Below, piece after piece: positions 37,077 to 45,664 of a stretch of 64,000 nucleotides of DNA. The stretch spans positions 144,915 to 208,914 of the forward strand of contig CALSYL010000003.1 of assembly GCA_943841495.1 (NCBI GenBank). Direction: 5' to 3'. The notes beneath the pieces were generated by a model. It did no database searches, was not told the DNA's origin, and was given only the letters and a program-made list of their open reading frames with translations. Made by a program: the position numbers and the translations under genes. The stretch is from an uncultured bacterium (GTDB lineage: Bacteria; Fidelibacterota; Marinisomatia; Marinisomatales; Marinisomataceae). The stretch's first letter is position 1; every line of letters starts with the position of its first letter.

Positions 37077-37419
37077 GCATGAATGGGTAAAAATTGATGG
37101 TAATATAGCAACTATTGGCATAACTGATTTTGCGCAAGGAGAGCTGGGAGATATCATATTTCTAGAATTTCCTGAACTAAATGAATCTTTTAGTGAAGGG
37201 GATGTGTTTGGTACTATTGAAGCTGTAAAAACAGTTTCAGATTTATTTATGCCTATTGATGGAAAAATTATTGAAGTAAACGAAAACCTAAATGATGATC
37301 CTGAAAGTGTAAACAAAGATCCATATGAGGAAGGATGGATGGTAAAAATCGAATTGTCTGACGAATATTCAACAGATACATTATTGGATGCAAAAACCTA
37401 TATTGATTTAATTGGTTAA
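37042..37419 (+). CDS. gcvH: Glycine cleavage system H protein
   Basis: GcvH carries the lipoyl-bound aminomethyl group between the P, T and L proteins. The 125-aa protein begins LKYTSEHEWV and has Lys63 (EAVKTVSDL) as the lipoylation site. It starts inside accC with a 35-base overlap. The SD GGGAG is upstream and the N-terminus matches the family, so the overlap looks real. No gcvT or gcvP is here; a role in lipoate trafficking is also possible. Confidence 0.95.
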   Translation: MNHPKNLKYTSEHEWVKIDGNIATIGITDFAQGELGDIIFLEFPELNESFSEGDVFGTIEAVKTVSDLFMPIDGKIIEVNENLNDDPESVNKDPYEEGWMVKIELSDEYSTDTLLDAKTYIDLIG

Positions 37420-37421
37420 AT

Positions 37422-38330
37422 ATGCTTAAAAACTTAGAGCACTTCGTTCAAGTTTTAAAAATTGAAAAAAATCATTCAAAAAATACAGTAAATTCGTATT
37501 TATCTGATATTAAATCTTTTGAAAAATTCTTAAAAAAAAGAAAGATTCCTTTCAAAAAAGTCATTGATAATTCTGAGGTAATTAAAAATTACTTTAGATA
37601 CTTAACCAGAAGTAAAATTTCCCCAAGATCTATTAAAAGAAAATACTCATCATTATCTTCATACTTCACTTACTTAATAGATAGAAAAGAAATTAAAAAA
37701 AATCCCTTAAATAGTATTTTTACACCAAAATTATCAAAAAAACTTCCCGTAGTTCTGTCTTTGGATGAAATTCAACGAATTTTTAAAGAATCTGAAAATA
37801 CTGATAATGAATTATTAGGATTAAGAGATAGATGTATTATTGAATTGTTGTATTCGTGTGGTTTGCGTGTTAGCGAATTATGTGAATTAAGATTAAGTAA
37901 TATTCAATTTGATGCAAATATTATCAGGTTCTTTGGGAAGGGTAATAAGGAAAGAATTATCCCACTTACTTTTTACGCCAAAGAATGGTTGGAAAAATAT
38001 CTTTATCAGTCTCGTCATATTCTTTTATCAAGAAAATCTTCTGAAAGCAAGTTTGTTTTTTTAAGTAATAATGGGAAAAAATTAACCCGTGCTGCAATTT
38101 GGCAATCCATTAAAAAATATGTTAATGCAGCTGGAGTAACAAAGTCTGTTTCTCCTCATACTTTTAGACATTCATTTGCAACCCATTTAGTTGATGGAGG
38201 AGCAAATTTAATTGAAATACAGAAATTGCTTGGTCATGCAGATATTTCAACAACTGAAATATATATTCATCTATCAAAAGAATTTATAGATACTGAATAC
38301 ATGAAAGCTTTTGATAAAAAAAAGAATTAA
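37422..38330 (+). CDS. xerD: Tyrosine recombinase XerC/XerD
   Basis: Xer recombinases resolve chromosome dimers at dif. The 302-aa protein has an N-terminal SAM-like core-binding domain and a C-terminal catalytic domain with Arg149 (CGLRVSEL), the HTFRHSFATHL motif, LLGHADISTTEIY with the nucleophilic Tyr in the last position. The chromosomal housekeeping neighbours and full length argue for Xer, not a phage integrase. XerC versus XerD is not decided by sequence here. Confidence 0.93.
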   Translation: MLKNLEHFVQVLKIEKNHSKNTVNSYLSDIKSFEKFLKKRKIPFKKVIDNSEVIKNYFRYLTRSKISPRSIKRKYSSLSSYFTYLIDRKEIKKNPLNSIFTPKLSKKLPVVLSLDEIQRIFKESENTDNELLGLRDRCIIELLYSCGLRVSELCELRLSNIQFDANIIRFFGKGNKERIIPLTFYAKEWLEKYLYQSRHILLSRKSSESKFVFLSNNGKKLTRAAIWQSIKKYVNAAGVTKSVSPHTFRHSFATHLVDGGANLIEIQKLLGHADISTTEIYIHLSKEFIDTEYMKAFDKKKN

Positions 38331-38342
38331 CTATCTTTTAAT

Positions 38343-38963
38343 ATGGGAATTGCCAGCTTATCATTAGAACTTCAATTAATTTTAGTTCCAACTATTCTTT
38401 TTGCTTTAACCTTTCATGAGTATGCACATGCAAGAGTTGCCTATCTTTTAGGAGATTATACCTCTTATTATCAGAACAGAATGAATCTTAATCCGTTTAA
38501 TCATCTAGACCCTTTTGGTACTTTTGCGTTATATTTTTTGGGATTTGGTTGGGCAAAACCTGTTCCGGTAAACATTCAAAATCTTCAAAATCCAAAAAAA
38601 GATATGATGATGATAGCTATGGCAGGTCCAGCATCAAATATGTTCTTAGCAATTCTAGCATCTATATTTTATAGATTAAATTTTTATTTTCAATTCAGTG
38701 AAGAAGTAATATTTCCTTTAGAAATATTTATCCAAATTAATATTGTTTTAGCAATCTTTAATTTACTGCCTTTAAATCCTTTGGATGGATCAAGAATTCT
38801 TCCACTGATTGTAAAAAATCCTCAAACCTTGTATAATATTGAAGTATACGGACCAAGAGTTTTGATTGGACTTATTATCTTAAACTTAATTGGAATTCCA
38901 ATCCTATCAACAATTATCTTAACCCCAGTTTCAATTATTTTCTATTTACTTACTGGTGCCTAA
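38343..38963 (+). CDS. Site-2 protease family zinc metalloprotease (M50B)
   Basis: This intramembrane metalloprotease-like protein of 206 aa has the zinc motif HEYAH (25-29) in the first helix and the second metal ligand in NPLDGSRI near residue 148, with about five membrane segments. It lacks PDZ and CBS domains, so it belongs to the short S2P branch whose substrates are mostly unknown. The conserved GWAKPVPVN follows the HEYAH helix as in the family. Confidence 0.92.
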   Translation: MGIASLSLELQLILVPTILFALTFHEYAHARVAYLLGDYTSYYQNRMNLNPFNHLDPFGTFALYFLGFGWAKPVPVNIQNLQNPKKDMMMIAMAGPASNMFLAILASIFYRLNFYFQFSEEVIFPLEIFIQINIVLAIFNLLPLNPLDGSRILPLIVKNPQTLYNIEVYGPRVLIGLIILNLIGIPILSTIILTPVSIIFYLLTGA

Positions 38964-39872
38964 TTGAATAAAATATTTTCAATTTTTGGTCCTACTGGAA
39001 TTGGAAAGTCAAGCTTATCAATTAAATTAGCCAAAAAAATTAACGGAGAAATAATTGGAGTTGACTCGAGACAAATTTATAATGGAATATCAATTGGTAC
39101 TGCTCAACCATCTCAAAAACAATTAGATGAAATTCCTCACCATTTAATAGGATTTAAATCTTTAAGTGAAACAGTATCATCAGGTGAATATTTACAATTA
39201 ATAGACTCTAAAATTGAAGATATTCTTTCAAGAGGAAAGTCTCCTATTCTTTGCGGCGGTACTGGACTATATTTTAAATCTCTTATAGAAGGTATTTTTG
39301 AGGGAAGCCACACTAATATTCAAATAAGAAAAAAGCTTGAATCAGATTATGAAAACGATAAGCTAAAGCTTTACCAAAAATTAAAAAAGATAGATCCAAA
39401 ATATATTGATAAAGTTCACATAAATAATAAAAAAAGATTGGTTAGAGCATTAGAAGTGTTTGAAACAACCGGTATTCCAATTTCTAAAAATTTTAGTTTA
39501 TCATCAAAAAAAAGTAAGTACGTAGATGAATATTTTTTCATTTATTTAAAAGCAGATAATAGCTTTTTACATCAAAGAATTGAACAAAGATTAACTGAAA
39601 TGATAGACCTAGGAATGATTAAAGAGGTTGAGAATATAATAAGCAAAGGAATCAGTATTAGTCATATTGACTATATTGGATTTAGAGAAGTAAAAGAATT
39701 CTTAGAAAATAAAATTTCTATTGAAGAAGCTGTTGAAAAAATATTTATTAGGACTCGTCAGTATGCAAAAAGACAAAACAAATGGTTTAATTCTAATAAA
39801 TACGATATGTCGTTTAATATTGAAAAGATTTCATCAAATGATATTGTTGATAAATTGATTCAAATAAACTAA
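38964..39872 (+). CDS. miaA: tRNA dimethylallyltransferase
   Basis: MiaA adds the dimethylallyl group from DMAPP to A37 of tRNAs reading UNN codons. The 302-aa protein has the P-loop FGPTGIGKS, VDSRQIYNG, GGTGLYFKSLIEG and RTRQYAKRQNKWF. The start is a TTG immediately after the S2P stop; no ATG precedes the P-loop, and the family's N-terminus fits this TTG. Confidence 0.96.
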   Translation: MNKIFSIFGPTGIGKSSLSIKLAKKINGEIIGVDSRQIYNGISIGTAQPSQKQLDEIPHHLIGFKSLSETVSSGEYLQLIDSKIEDILSRGKSPILCGGTGLYFKSLIEGIFEGSHTNIQIRKKLESDYENDKLKLYQKLKKIDPKYIDKVHINNKKRLVRALEVFETTGIPISKNFSLSSKKSKYVDEYFFIYLKADNSFLHQRIEQRLTEMIDLGMIKEVENIISKGISISHIDYIGFREVKEFLENKISIEEAVEKIFIRTRQYAKRQNKWFNSNKYDMSFNIEKISSNDIVDKLIQIN

Positions 39873-39896
39873 TTTTCGCAAACAATTGGAGAAATA

Positions 39897-40826
39897 ATGT
39901 TAAAAAGCAAACATCTTATCGGTTTAGAACATTTTCCAATTTCTGATTTAAACAAGATAATTGATACTTCTTTCAAGTTTAAAGAAATCCTTAATACAGA
40001 ATCTAGAAAATCTATTCTTCTTAAAGGAAAGACAATTGTTAATATGTTTTTTGAAAATTCTACAAGAACAAAAATTAGTTTTTCTTTAGCTGAAAAAAGA
40101 TTAGGCGCTGACAGCATTAATTTTTCTGCATCTACAAGCAGTGTTAAAAAAGGTGAGACTTTAAAAGACACAGTTCAAAATATTGAATCAATGAAAATAG
40201 ATGGCGCTGTTATTCGTCATGGCCATCCTGGTTCAGCTCTAAAGCTAACTGAATATATTGATGGGGCAGTTATTAATGCGGGAGATGGATCTCACGAGCA
40301 TCCAACACAAGCAATTTTAGATATGGTTACGTTAAAAGAGAAATTTGGGAAAATTAAGGGTTTAAAAGTTGGTATTGTAGGAGATATTCTTAATAGTAGA
40401 GTAGCTAGAAGCGATATCTTTGCTTTAAAAAAACTCGGAGCAGAAATAGTTGTGTGTGGACCAAGCACTCTTTTGCCTAGTGATGCAAAAAAATTAGGAA
40501 TAAACATTACATACAACTTAAATGAAGTCCTTAACTGGTGCGATGCAGTGATTGCTCTTAGAATTCAATTAGAGAGAATGCATTTAGGAAGAATTCCTTC
40601 TAAAAGGGAATATCATAGTGAATTTGGTTTAACCTATGAAAAAATAAGTAAATTAAAAAAAGACATTGTTATTATGCATCCTGGCCCAATGAATAGGGGA
40701 GTAGAAATAGATAGTAAAGTTGCAGATTCAGATAATGCTGTTATTTTAGACCAAGTTCTAAACGGTGTTGCTTCAAGAATGTCAATTTTATATTTATTAC
40801 TTGGAGATGGAGATTATAAATTATGA
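39897..40826 (+). CDS. pyrB: Aspartate carbamoyltransferase catalytic subunit
   Basis: PyrB makes N-carbamoyl-aspartate from carbamoyl phosphate and aspartate in pyrimidine synthesis. The 309-aa protein has the carbamoyl-phosphate motif FENSTRTK, the HPTQAILD motif and MHPGPMNRGVEI. It overlaps pyrC by four bases. No regulatory subunit pyrI is present. Confidence 0.97.
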   Translation: MLKSKHLIGLEHFPISDLNKIIDTSFKFKEILNTESRKSILLKGKTIVNMFFENSTRTKISFSLAEKRLGADSINFSASTSSVKKGETLKDTVQNIESMKIDGAVIRHGHPGSALKLTEYIDGAVINAGDGSHEHPTQAILDMVTLKEKFGKIKGLKVGIVGDILNSRVARSDIFALKKLGAEIVVCGPSTLLPSDAKKLGINITYNLNEVLNWCDAVIALRIQLERMHLGRIPSKREYHSEFGLTYEKISKLKKDIVIMHPGPMNRGVEIDSKVADSDNAVILDQVLNGVASRMSILYLLLGDGDYKL

Positions 40827-42118
40827 TTAAGGGAATTAACGCAAAAAAATTTTTACTTAAATCTGGTAGAATTATTGATCCATTTTCTAAAAAAACTTTT
40901 AATGGTGATATTTTAATTGAGGGTGGAAAAATTTCAAAAATTTCAGATTCAATATCTTCAAAAGGGAAAGATTATAAAATTATAGATTGTAGTGGATTGG
41001 TAGTGACACATGGTTTTTGTGATATGCATGTCCATTTTAGAGAACCTGGAAGAGAAGACAAAGAAACTCTTGAGTCCGGTTCTTATGCTGCGTTAGCAGG
41101 AGGGTTTACCCAAGTTTGCACCATGGCAAATACAAACCCTGTCATAGACTCTCCAGAACATATTCACTATGTAGTTAGTAAAAGTCAAAAACTGCCTATT
41201 GATATTTTTCCAATTGGAGCTGTTTCAAAAGAAATGAAAGGTGAAGAATTAACAGAGATGATGTTGATGCAAAAGAATGGAGCGATAGCTTTTAGCGACG
41301 ATGGTATTCCAATCCAAAATGCTCAATTTATGAAATTGGCTTTGACATACTCTAGAATGCTGAATGTTCCTATTATGAATCATGCAGAGGATATTTTTTT
41401 AAGAAATGACGGAGTGATGAATGCTTCTTCAACTTCTAATAATTTGGGATTAAAAGGAAATACTAGTCTTGGAGAAGCTGTGATGGTTTATCGAGATTTA
41501 CTATTAGCAGAATCATTAAACAGTAAATTGCATTTACTTCATTTATCAACAAAAGAAGCTGTAGACTTATTAAAGCAATTTAAAAGCAATAAGCAGTTAA
41601 TTTCTGCTGAAGTTTCTCCCCATCACCTATATTTCATTGATGAAGATATCGATTCATTTGATACAAACTTAAAAGTAGCTCCACCTATTAGAAGTAAAAA
41701 AGACAGAAAAGCCTTAATTGAAGGAGTTAAGTCAGGAGTAATTGACTGTATTGCAACTGATCATGCTCCTCATACCTTAGAAGAAAAAGAGACAACTTTT
41801 AACGAAGCGGCATTTGGCATGATTGGCCTAGAGTCATGTTTTGGAGTTATTAATAAAGTCCTAGTAAAAGAAAATGGAATGAGTCTTAAATCATTAATTG
41901 AAAAAATCACAGTAAACCCTAGAAAAGTTATGAATTTAGAAACTAATTTATTTGCTCTAGGTACAAAAGCTCAAGTAGCAATTTTTGATCCAAATGAAAA
42001 ATGGAAATTTGAAAATAGTCATATTTTATCTAAATCTTCGAACTCCCCATTTGTTGGAAAAGATTTAGTTGGAAAAGTAAAATATGTAATTTCTAAAAAT
42101 CAATTTTTTACATTATAA
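40823..42118 (+). CDS. pyrC: Dihydroorotase
   Basis: PyrC cyclises carbamoyl-aspartate to dihydroorotate. The 431-aa amidohydrolase has the metal motif DMHVHFREPG, NHAED, SAEVSPHH and the later ATDHAPHT aspartate/histidine region. This is the long, type I (bacterial PyrC of Bacillus style) form. Catalytic residues look intact, unlike the inactive PyrC-like partners of some PyrB complexes. Confidence 0.96.
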   Translation: MIKGINAKKFLLKSGRIIDPFSKKTFNGDILIEGGKISKISDSISSKGKDYKIIDCSGLVVTHGFCDMHVHFREPGREDKETLESGSYAALAGGFTQVCTMANTNPVIDSPEHIHYVVSKSQKLPIDIFPIGAVSKEMKGEELTEMMLMQKNGAIAFSDDGIPIQNAQFMKLALTYSRMLNVPIMNHAEDIFLRNDGVMNASSTSNNLGLKGNTSLGEAVMVYRDLLLAESLNSKLHLLHLSTKEAVDLLKQFKSNKQLISAEVSPHHLYFIDEDIDSFDTNLKVAPPIRSKKDRKALIEGVKSGVIDCIATDHAPHTLEEKETTFNEAAFGMIGLESCFGVINKVLVKENGMSLKSLIEKITVNPRKVMNLETNLFALGTKAQVAIFDPNEKWKFENSHILSKSSNSPFVGKDLVGKVKYVISKNQFFTL

Positions 42119-42136
42119 ATTCTCTATCATTAATCA

Positions 42137-42165
42137 TTGACTAATGCTAACACATCAATTAAGTT
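42137..42165 (+). promoter_or_regulatory. Candidate promoter of the rplM operon
   Basis: TTGACT at 42137-42142 with TAAGTT at 42160-42165 gives a 17-base spacer and lies 22 bases before the rplM start. The -10 hexamer is weak, so this is only a candidate. Confidence 0.35.
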
Positions 42166-42186
42166 CCAGAGCATTTTTATAGAATT

Positions 42187-42624
42187 ATGAAAAAGATAAC
42201 AAAAACTATATCAGCAAAAGATGTTAGTCAGCAGTGGTGGCTCTTCGATGCAACAGACCAGGTGTTAGGTAGATTTTCATCTGAAGTTGCACAGGTCCTT
42301 CGTGGTAAACATCGTCCTAATTATTCTCCTAATATTTATATGGGAGATGCTGTTATTATTATAAATGCAGAAAAAATAAGAGTTACTGGAAACAAATCTG
42401 AAACCAAGAAATATTTTAGACATTCAGGTTATCCGGGCGGGGTAAAGTATTCTTCTTTTAGCGAACTCATGAAAAATGATTCCGAGAAAGTTTTGCTTAG
42501 TGCTGTTAAAGGGATGTTACCAAAAAATAAACTCGGAAGAGAAATATCTAAGCATATTAGAATTTATAAAGATAATAATCATGGTCATGATGCACAGCAA
42601 CCAAAAGAATGGAGTTCTAGGTAA
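42187..42624 (+). CDS. rplM: 50S ribosomal protein L13
   Basis: L13 of 145 aa, an early assembly protein of the large subunit. The pattern WWLFDATDQVLGR, VLRGKHRPNYSPN, GDAVIIINAEKIRVTG and GMLPKNKLGR is diagnostic. It leads the rplM-rpsI-rpsB-tsf-pyrH-frr operon and its stop overlaps the rpsI start by one base. Confidence 0.99.
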   Translation: MKKITKTISAKDVSQQWWLFDATDQVLGRFSSEVAQVLRGKHRPNYSPNIYMGDAVIIINAEKIRVTGNKSETKKYFRHSGYPGGVKYSSFSELMKNDSEKVLLSAVKGMLPKNKLGREISKHIRIYKDNNHGHDAQQPKEWSSR

Positions 42625-43022
42625 TGAAGAAAGAATTTTATAATGGCGTTGGAAGAAGAAAGAATTCAACTGCCAGAGTTTATCTTTCAGATGGAAAAGG
42701 AAACTTTTCGATTAATAATGTTTCAGATGATATCAACAATTATTTAAAAAGAGAGTCTTTAGTTATTCACGCTGTAAAACCTTTAGAAGTTCTTAATCTC
42801 AAAGGCAAATATGACATTAAAATTAATGTTAAGGGTGGAGGATTAACTGGTCAAGCAGGGGCAATTCAATTAGGTATTGCTAGAGCTTTATTAAAAATTG
42901 ATGATGAATTTAGATCTCAGCTTAAATCACATGGCCTTTTAACAAGGGACGCTAGAGAAGTTGAAAGAAAAAAATATGGACAACCTGGAGCAAGAAAGAA
43001 GTTCCAATTCTCAAAAAGATAA
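42624..43022 (+). CDS. rpsI: 30S ribosomal protein S9
   Basis: S9 of 132 aa. YNGVGRRKNSTARVYL at the start, VKGGGLTGQAGAIQLGIARAL in the middle and the basic tail KKYGQPGARKKFQFSKR at the end, which reaches towards the P-site tRNA. Follows rplM, as in most bacteria. Confidence 0.99.
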   Translation: MKKEFYNGVGRRKNSTARVYLSDGKGNFSINNVSDDINNYLKRESLVIHAVKPLEVLNLKGKYDIKINVKGGGLTGQAGAIQLGIARALLKIDDEFRSQLKSHGLLTRDAREVERKKYGQPGARKKFQFSKR

Positions 43023-43026
43023 TATT

Positions 43027-43767
43027 ATGCAAAAAATTACTAAAGAAGACTTACTTAATTCAGGTGCACATTTCGGCCATGTAAGCAGTAAAACTGATCC
43101 AAATTTTAAAGATTTTGTAGTTTCATCAAAAAATGGTATAGACATTATTAATTTGGATGATACACTAAATAGTTTAGATAAGGCTTTAAATTTTGTTGCA
43201 CATACAGTTCAAAGAAATGGTGAAATTTTATTTGTTGGGACAAAAAAACATGCTAAAGATGTTATTCAGCAAGAAGCTGATAGATGTGGTATGTTTTATA
43301 TTGTTGAAAGATGGCTTGGTGGAACATTAACTAATTTTTCAACAATTAAGAAAAGTATTAAAAGATTACATTCTCTTGAAAAAGAAGGCTCCCCTATTTT
43401 TGAGGATTTGACCAAAAAAGAGCTTTTACAGTTAAATAGAGAAAAAATTAAACTTTCCGATCAGCATAGAGGTATCAAAGATATGAAAAGACTTCCTAAT
43501 GCTATTGTTGTAGTTGATGGTAAAACTGAGTCAATTGCAATTCAGGAAGCTAAAAAACTTGAAATTCCAATCATTTGTATTGTTGATTCAAATACTGATC
43601 CAACTCTTTGTGAGTACCCAATTCCTGCAAATGATGATTCAATTAGAACTATTCAGCTTTTAATTAATGAGATAGTTAATACAATTATTTCAGCTAGTAA
43701 GAAAGATGAAGACAAGACAGAAGAAACTGTTAATAAAGATTCAAACAAAGAAAATAGCAAAGGGTAA
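43027..43767 (+). CDS. rpsB: 30S ribosomal protein S2
   Basis: S2 of 246 aa. The ATG at 43027 is the real start, since the S2 N-terminus (LLNSGAHFGHVSSKTDP) follows directly; an upstream in-frame ATG at 42961 lies inside rpsI. Typical parts are FVGTKKHAKDVI, VERWLGGTLTNFSTIKKS and IPIICIVDSNTDP. The acidic, Lys-rich tail after ~230 is variable in the family. Confidence 0.98.
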   Translation: MQKITKEDLLNSGAHFGHVSSKTDPNFKDFVVSSKNGIDIINLDDTLNSLDKALNFVAHTVQRNGEILFVGTKKHAKDVIQQEADRCGMFYIVERWLGGTLTNFSTIKKSIKRLHSLEKEGSPIFEDLTKKELLQLNREKIKLSDQHRGIKDMKRLPNAIVVVDGKTESIAIQEAKKLEIPIICIVDSNTDPTLCEYPIPANDDSIRTIQLLINEIVNTIISASKKDEDKTEETVNKDSNKENSKG

Positions 43768-43771
43768 ACAG

Positions 43772-44374
43772 ATGAGCATTGATGCTAAACTAGTTAAAAC
43801 TTTAAGAGAAAGAACTGGAGCAGGAATGATGGACTGCAAAAAAGCATTAATGGAGGTAGATGGAGACCTTGATTTAGCTGTAGACCAACTAAGAAAGGCT
43901 GGTATAGCCAAAGCTGAAAAGAAGTCTTCAAGAGCTGCCAATGAAGGAGTTGTTTTTTCATATATCCACCATGGAAATAAGTTGGGTGTATTGGTTGAAG
44001 TAGGCTGCGAGACAGATTTTGTAGCAAAAACTGAAGGCTTTAATGAATTGGCAAGTAGTATTGCAATGCAAGTAGCCGCATCTAATCCACTAGCAGTAGA
44101 CGAATCTGGAATTTCAAAAGAAATTTTAGATAGAGAAAAAGAAATCTTTGTAGATCAGGCCAAATCTTCTGGAAAGCCTGATAATGTTGTTGAAAAAATT
44201 GTTGAAGGAAAATTAAATAAATTTGTACAAGATAATTGCTTAATGCATCAATCATTTGTTAAAAATCCTGATGTAACTATTTCTCAGCTAGTTCAAGAGG
44301 CAGTAGCTAAATTAGGTGAAAATATTACAATCAATAGATTTGTAAGATTTGCTCTTGGTGAACAATTAAATTAA
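43772..44374 (+). CDS. tsf: Translation elongation factor Ts (short form)
   Basis: EF-Ts recycles EF-Tu by releasing GDP. With the ATG at 43772 the protein has 200 aa, starting with the UBA-like domain (LVKTLRERTGAGMMDCKKAL) and the TDFVAKTEGF motif that contacts EF-Tu. It is shorter than the E. coli protein (283 aa), like the single-subdomain forms of other phyla. An in-frame ATG at 43706 lies inside rpsB and is unlikely. Confidence 0.97.
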   Translation: MSIDAKLVKTLRERTGAGMMDCKKALMEVDGDLDLAVDQLRKAGIAKAEKKSSRAANEGVVFSYIHHGNKLGVLVEVGCETDFVAKTEGFNELASSIAMQVAASNPLAVDESGISKEILDREKEIFVDQAKSSGKPDNVVEKIVEGKLNKFVQDNCLMHQSFVKNPDVTISQLVQEAVAKLGENITINRFVRFALGEQLN

Positions 44375-45090
44375 TGTCTCAAAATCAAAGAAGAAGAGTA
44401 TTACTTAAATTAAGTGGTGAAATTCTTTCTGGAAATCAACCTCAAGGCGTAGACCCAAAAATCGCACAACAGCTTGCTAGAGAAGTTGCTGCATTAAAAG
44501 CTCTTAATATAGATATTGGTATTGTTTTAGGAGCAGGTAATATTTTTAGAGGTAGAGATGCTTCTGAAAAAGGTATGGACAGAGTTACTGCAGATTACAT
44601 AGGAATGGTCGGAACAATAATCAATTCAGTGACACTTCAAGATTCTTTAGAGCACGTAGGTTGCGAAACTCGTACATTATCTGGCATAGATATCCCAAAA
44701 ATTGCTGAGCCTTATATCAGAAGAAGGGCAATTAGACATTTAGATAAAGGACGAATCGTTATAATAGCTGGTGGAACAGGTAATCCTTTTTTTAGTACTG
44801 ATAGTGCAGCAGCTTTAAGAGCAGCTGAATTAAATTGTGATTTGTTAATTAAAGGTACTAAAGTTGATGGAGTATTCGACTCAGATCCTAACACTAATCC
44901 TGATGCTAAAAAATTTAAATCAATAAGTTTTTCTGAAGTTCTTGAAAAAGAATTAGCAATAATGGACCTAACAGCAATAACTTTATGCAAAGAGAACAAG
45001 ATGCCTATAAGAGTTTTAGATATTACTAAAGAAAACAATCTCTTTAATTTCTTAAATGGAAATTTAGATATAGGTACAAACGTAGAATAA
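44374..45090 (+). CDS. pyrH: UMP kinase
   Basis: PyrH phosphorylates UMP to UDP and is a hexameric amino-acid-kinase-fold enzyme. The 238-aa protein has LLKLSGEIL, GAGNIFRG, GGTGNPFFSTDSAAALRA and TKVDGVFDSDP. It overlaps tsf by one base and lies one base before frr; this order is conserved widely. Confidence 0.98.
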   Translation: MSQNQRRRVLLKLSGEILSGNQPQGVDPKIAQQLAREVAALKALNIDIGIVLGAGNIFRGRDASEKGMDRVTADYIGMVGTIINSVTLQDSLEHVGCETRTLSGIDIPKIAEPYIRRRAIRHLDKGRIVIIAGGTGNPFFSTDSAAALRAAELNCDLLIKGTKVDGVFDSDPNTNPDAKKFKSISFSEVLEKELAIMDLTAITLCKENKMPIRVLDITKENNLFNFLNGNLDIGTNVE

Positions 45091-45091
45091 A

Positions 45092-45649
45092 ATGTTAAGC
45101 CAAAGTTTAGATTCAGCAAAATCAAAAATGGAACAAACCATAACCTTTGTTTCAAGTGAATTGACTAAGATTAGAACTGGAAGAGCAAATCCTGAAATGT
45201 TCAATAAAATTCTAGTAAAATACTACGACAATGATACTCCTTTAAATCAAATTGCCAATATCTCTGCAATGGATGCTATAACCATAAGTATTCAACCTTT
45301 TGATAAAACGTCTATTGATGATATAGAAAAAGCAATTCTTGAATCTGATTTAGGTTTTAATCCATCTAATAATGGAAACAGTATAGTTATTGCTTTTCCT
45401 CCTTTATCAGTTGAAAGAAGACAGGAATTAGTTAAGGTTGCATCTAAGATTATTGAAGATGGTAGAATTTCTGTCAGAAATATTCGAAGAGAAATGATTC
45501 AATCTGCCAAAAGAGTAGAAGAAGAGCAAAAAATTCCTGAAGATGACATGAAAAAATTTATGGATGATATTCAAGAAGTAACGGACTCTTTTGTGAAGAG
45601 ATTAAATTCAATTCAGCAAGATAAAGAAGTTGAAATCTTAGATAAGTAA
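45092..45649 (+). CDS. frr: Ribosome recycling factor
   Basis: RRF splits post-termination ribosomes with EF-G. The 185-aa protein has the family pattern LTKIRTGRANPEM, YYDNDTPLNQIANIS, FPPLSVERRQELVK and VRNIRREMI. It ends the translation operon and converges on nrdJ with only 15 bases between the stops; I saw no clear terminator there. Confidence 0.98.
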   Translation: MLSQSLDSAKSKMEQTITFVSSELTKIRTGRANPEMFNKILVKYYDNDTPLNQIANISAMDAITISIQPFDKTSIDDIEKAILESDLGFNPSNNGNSIVIAFPPLSVERRQELVKVASKIIEDGRISVRNIRREMIQSAKRVEEEQKIPEDDMKKFMDDIQEVTDSFVKRLNSIQQDKEVEILDK

Positions 45650-45664
45650 ATTATTTTCTAAGAT

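Noticed and set aside
37422-38330. Phage or island integrase
   Set aside because: Full-length Xer recombinase among housekeeping genes, with no tRNA, attachment site or phage genes nearby.
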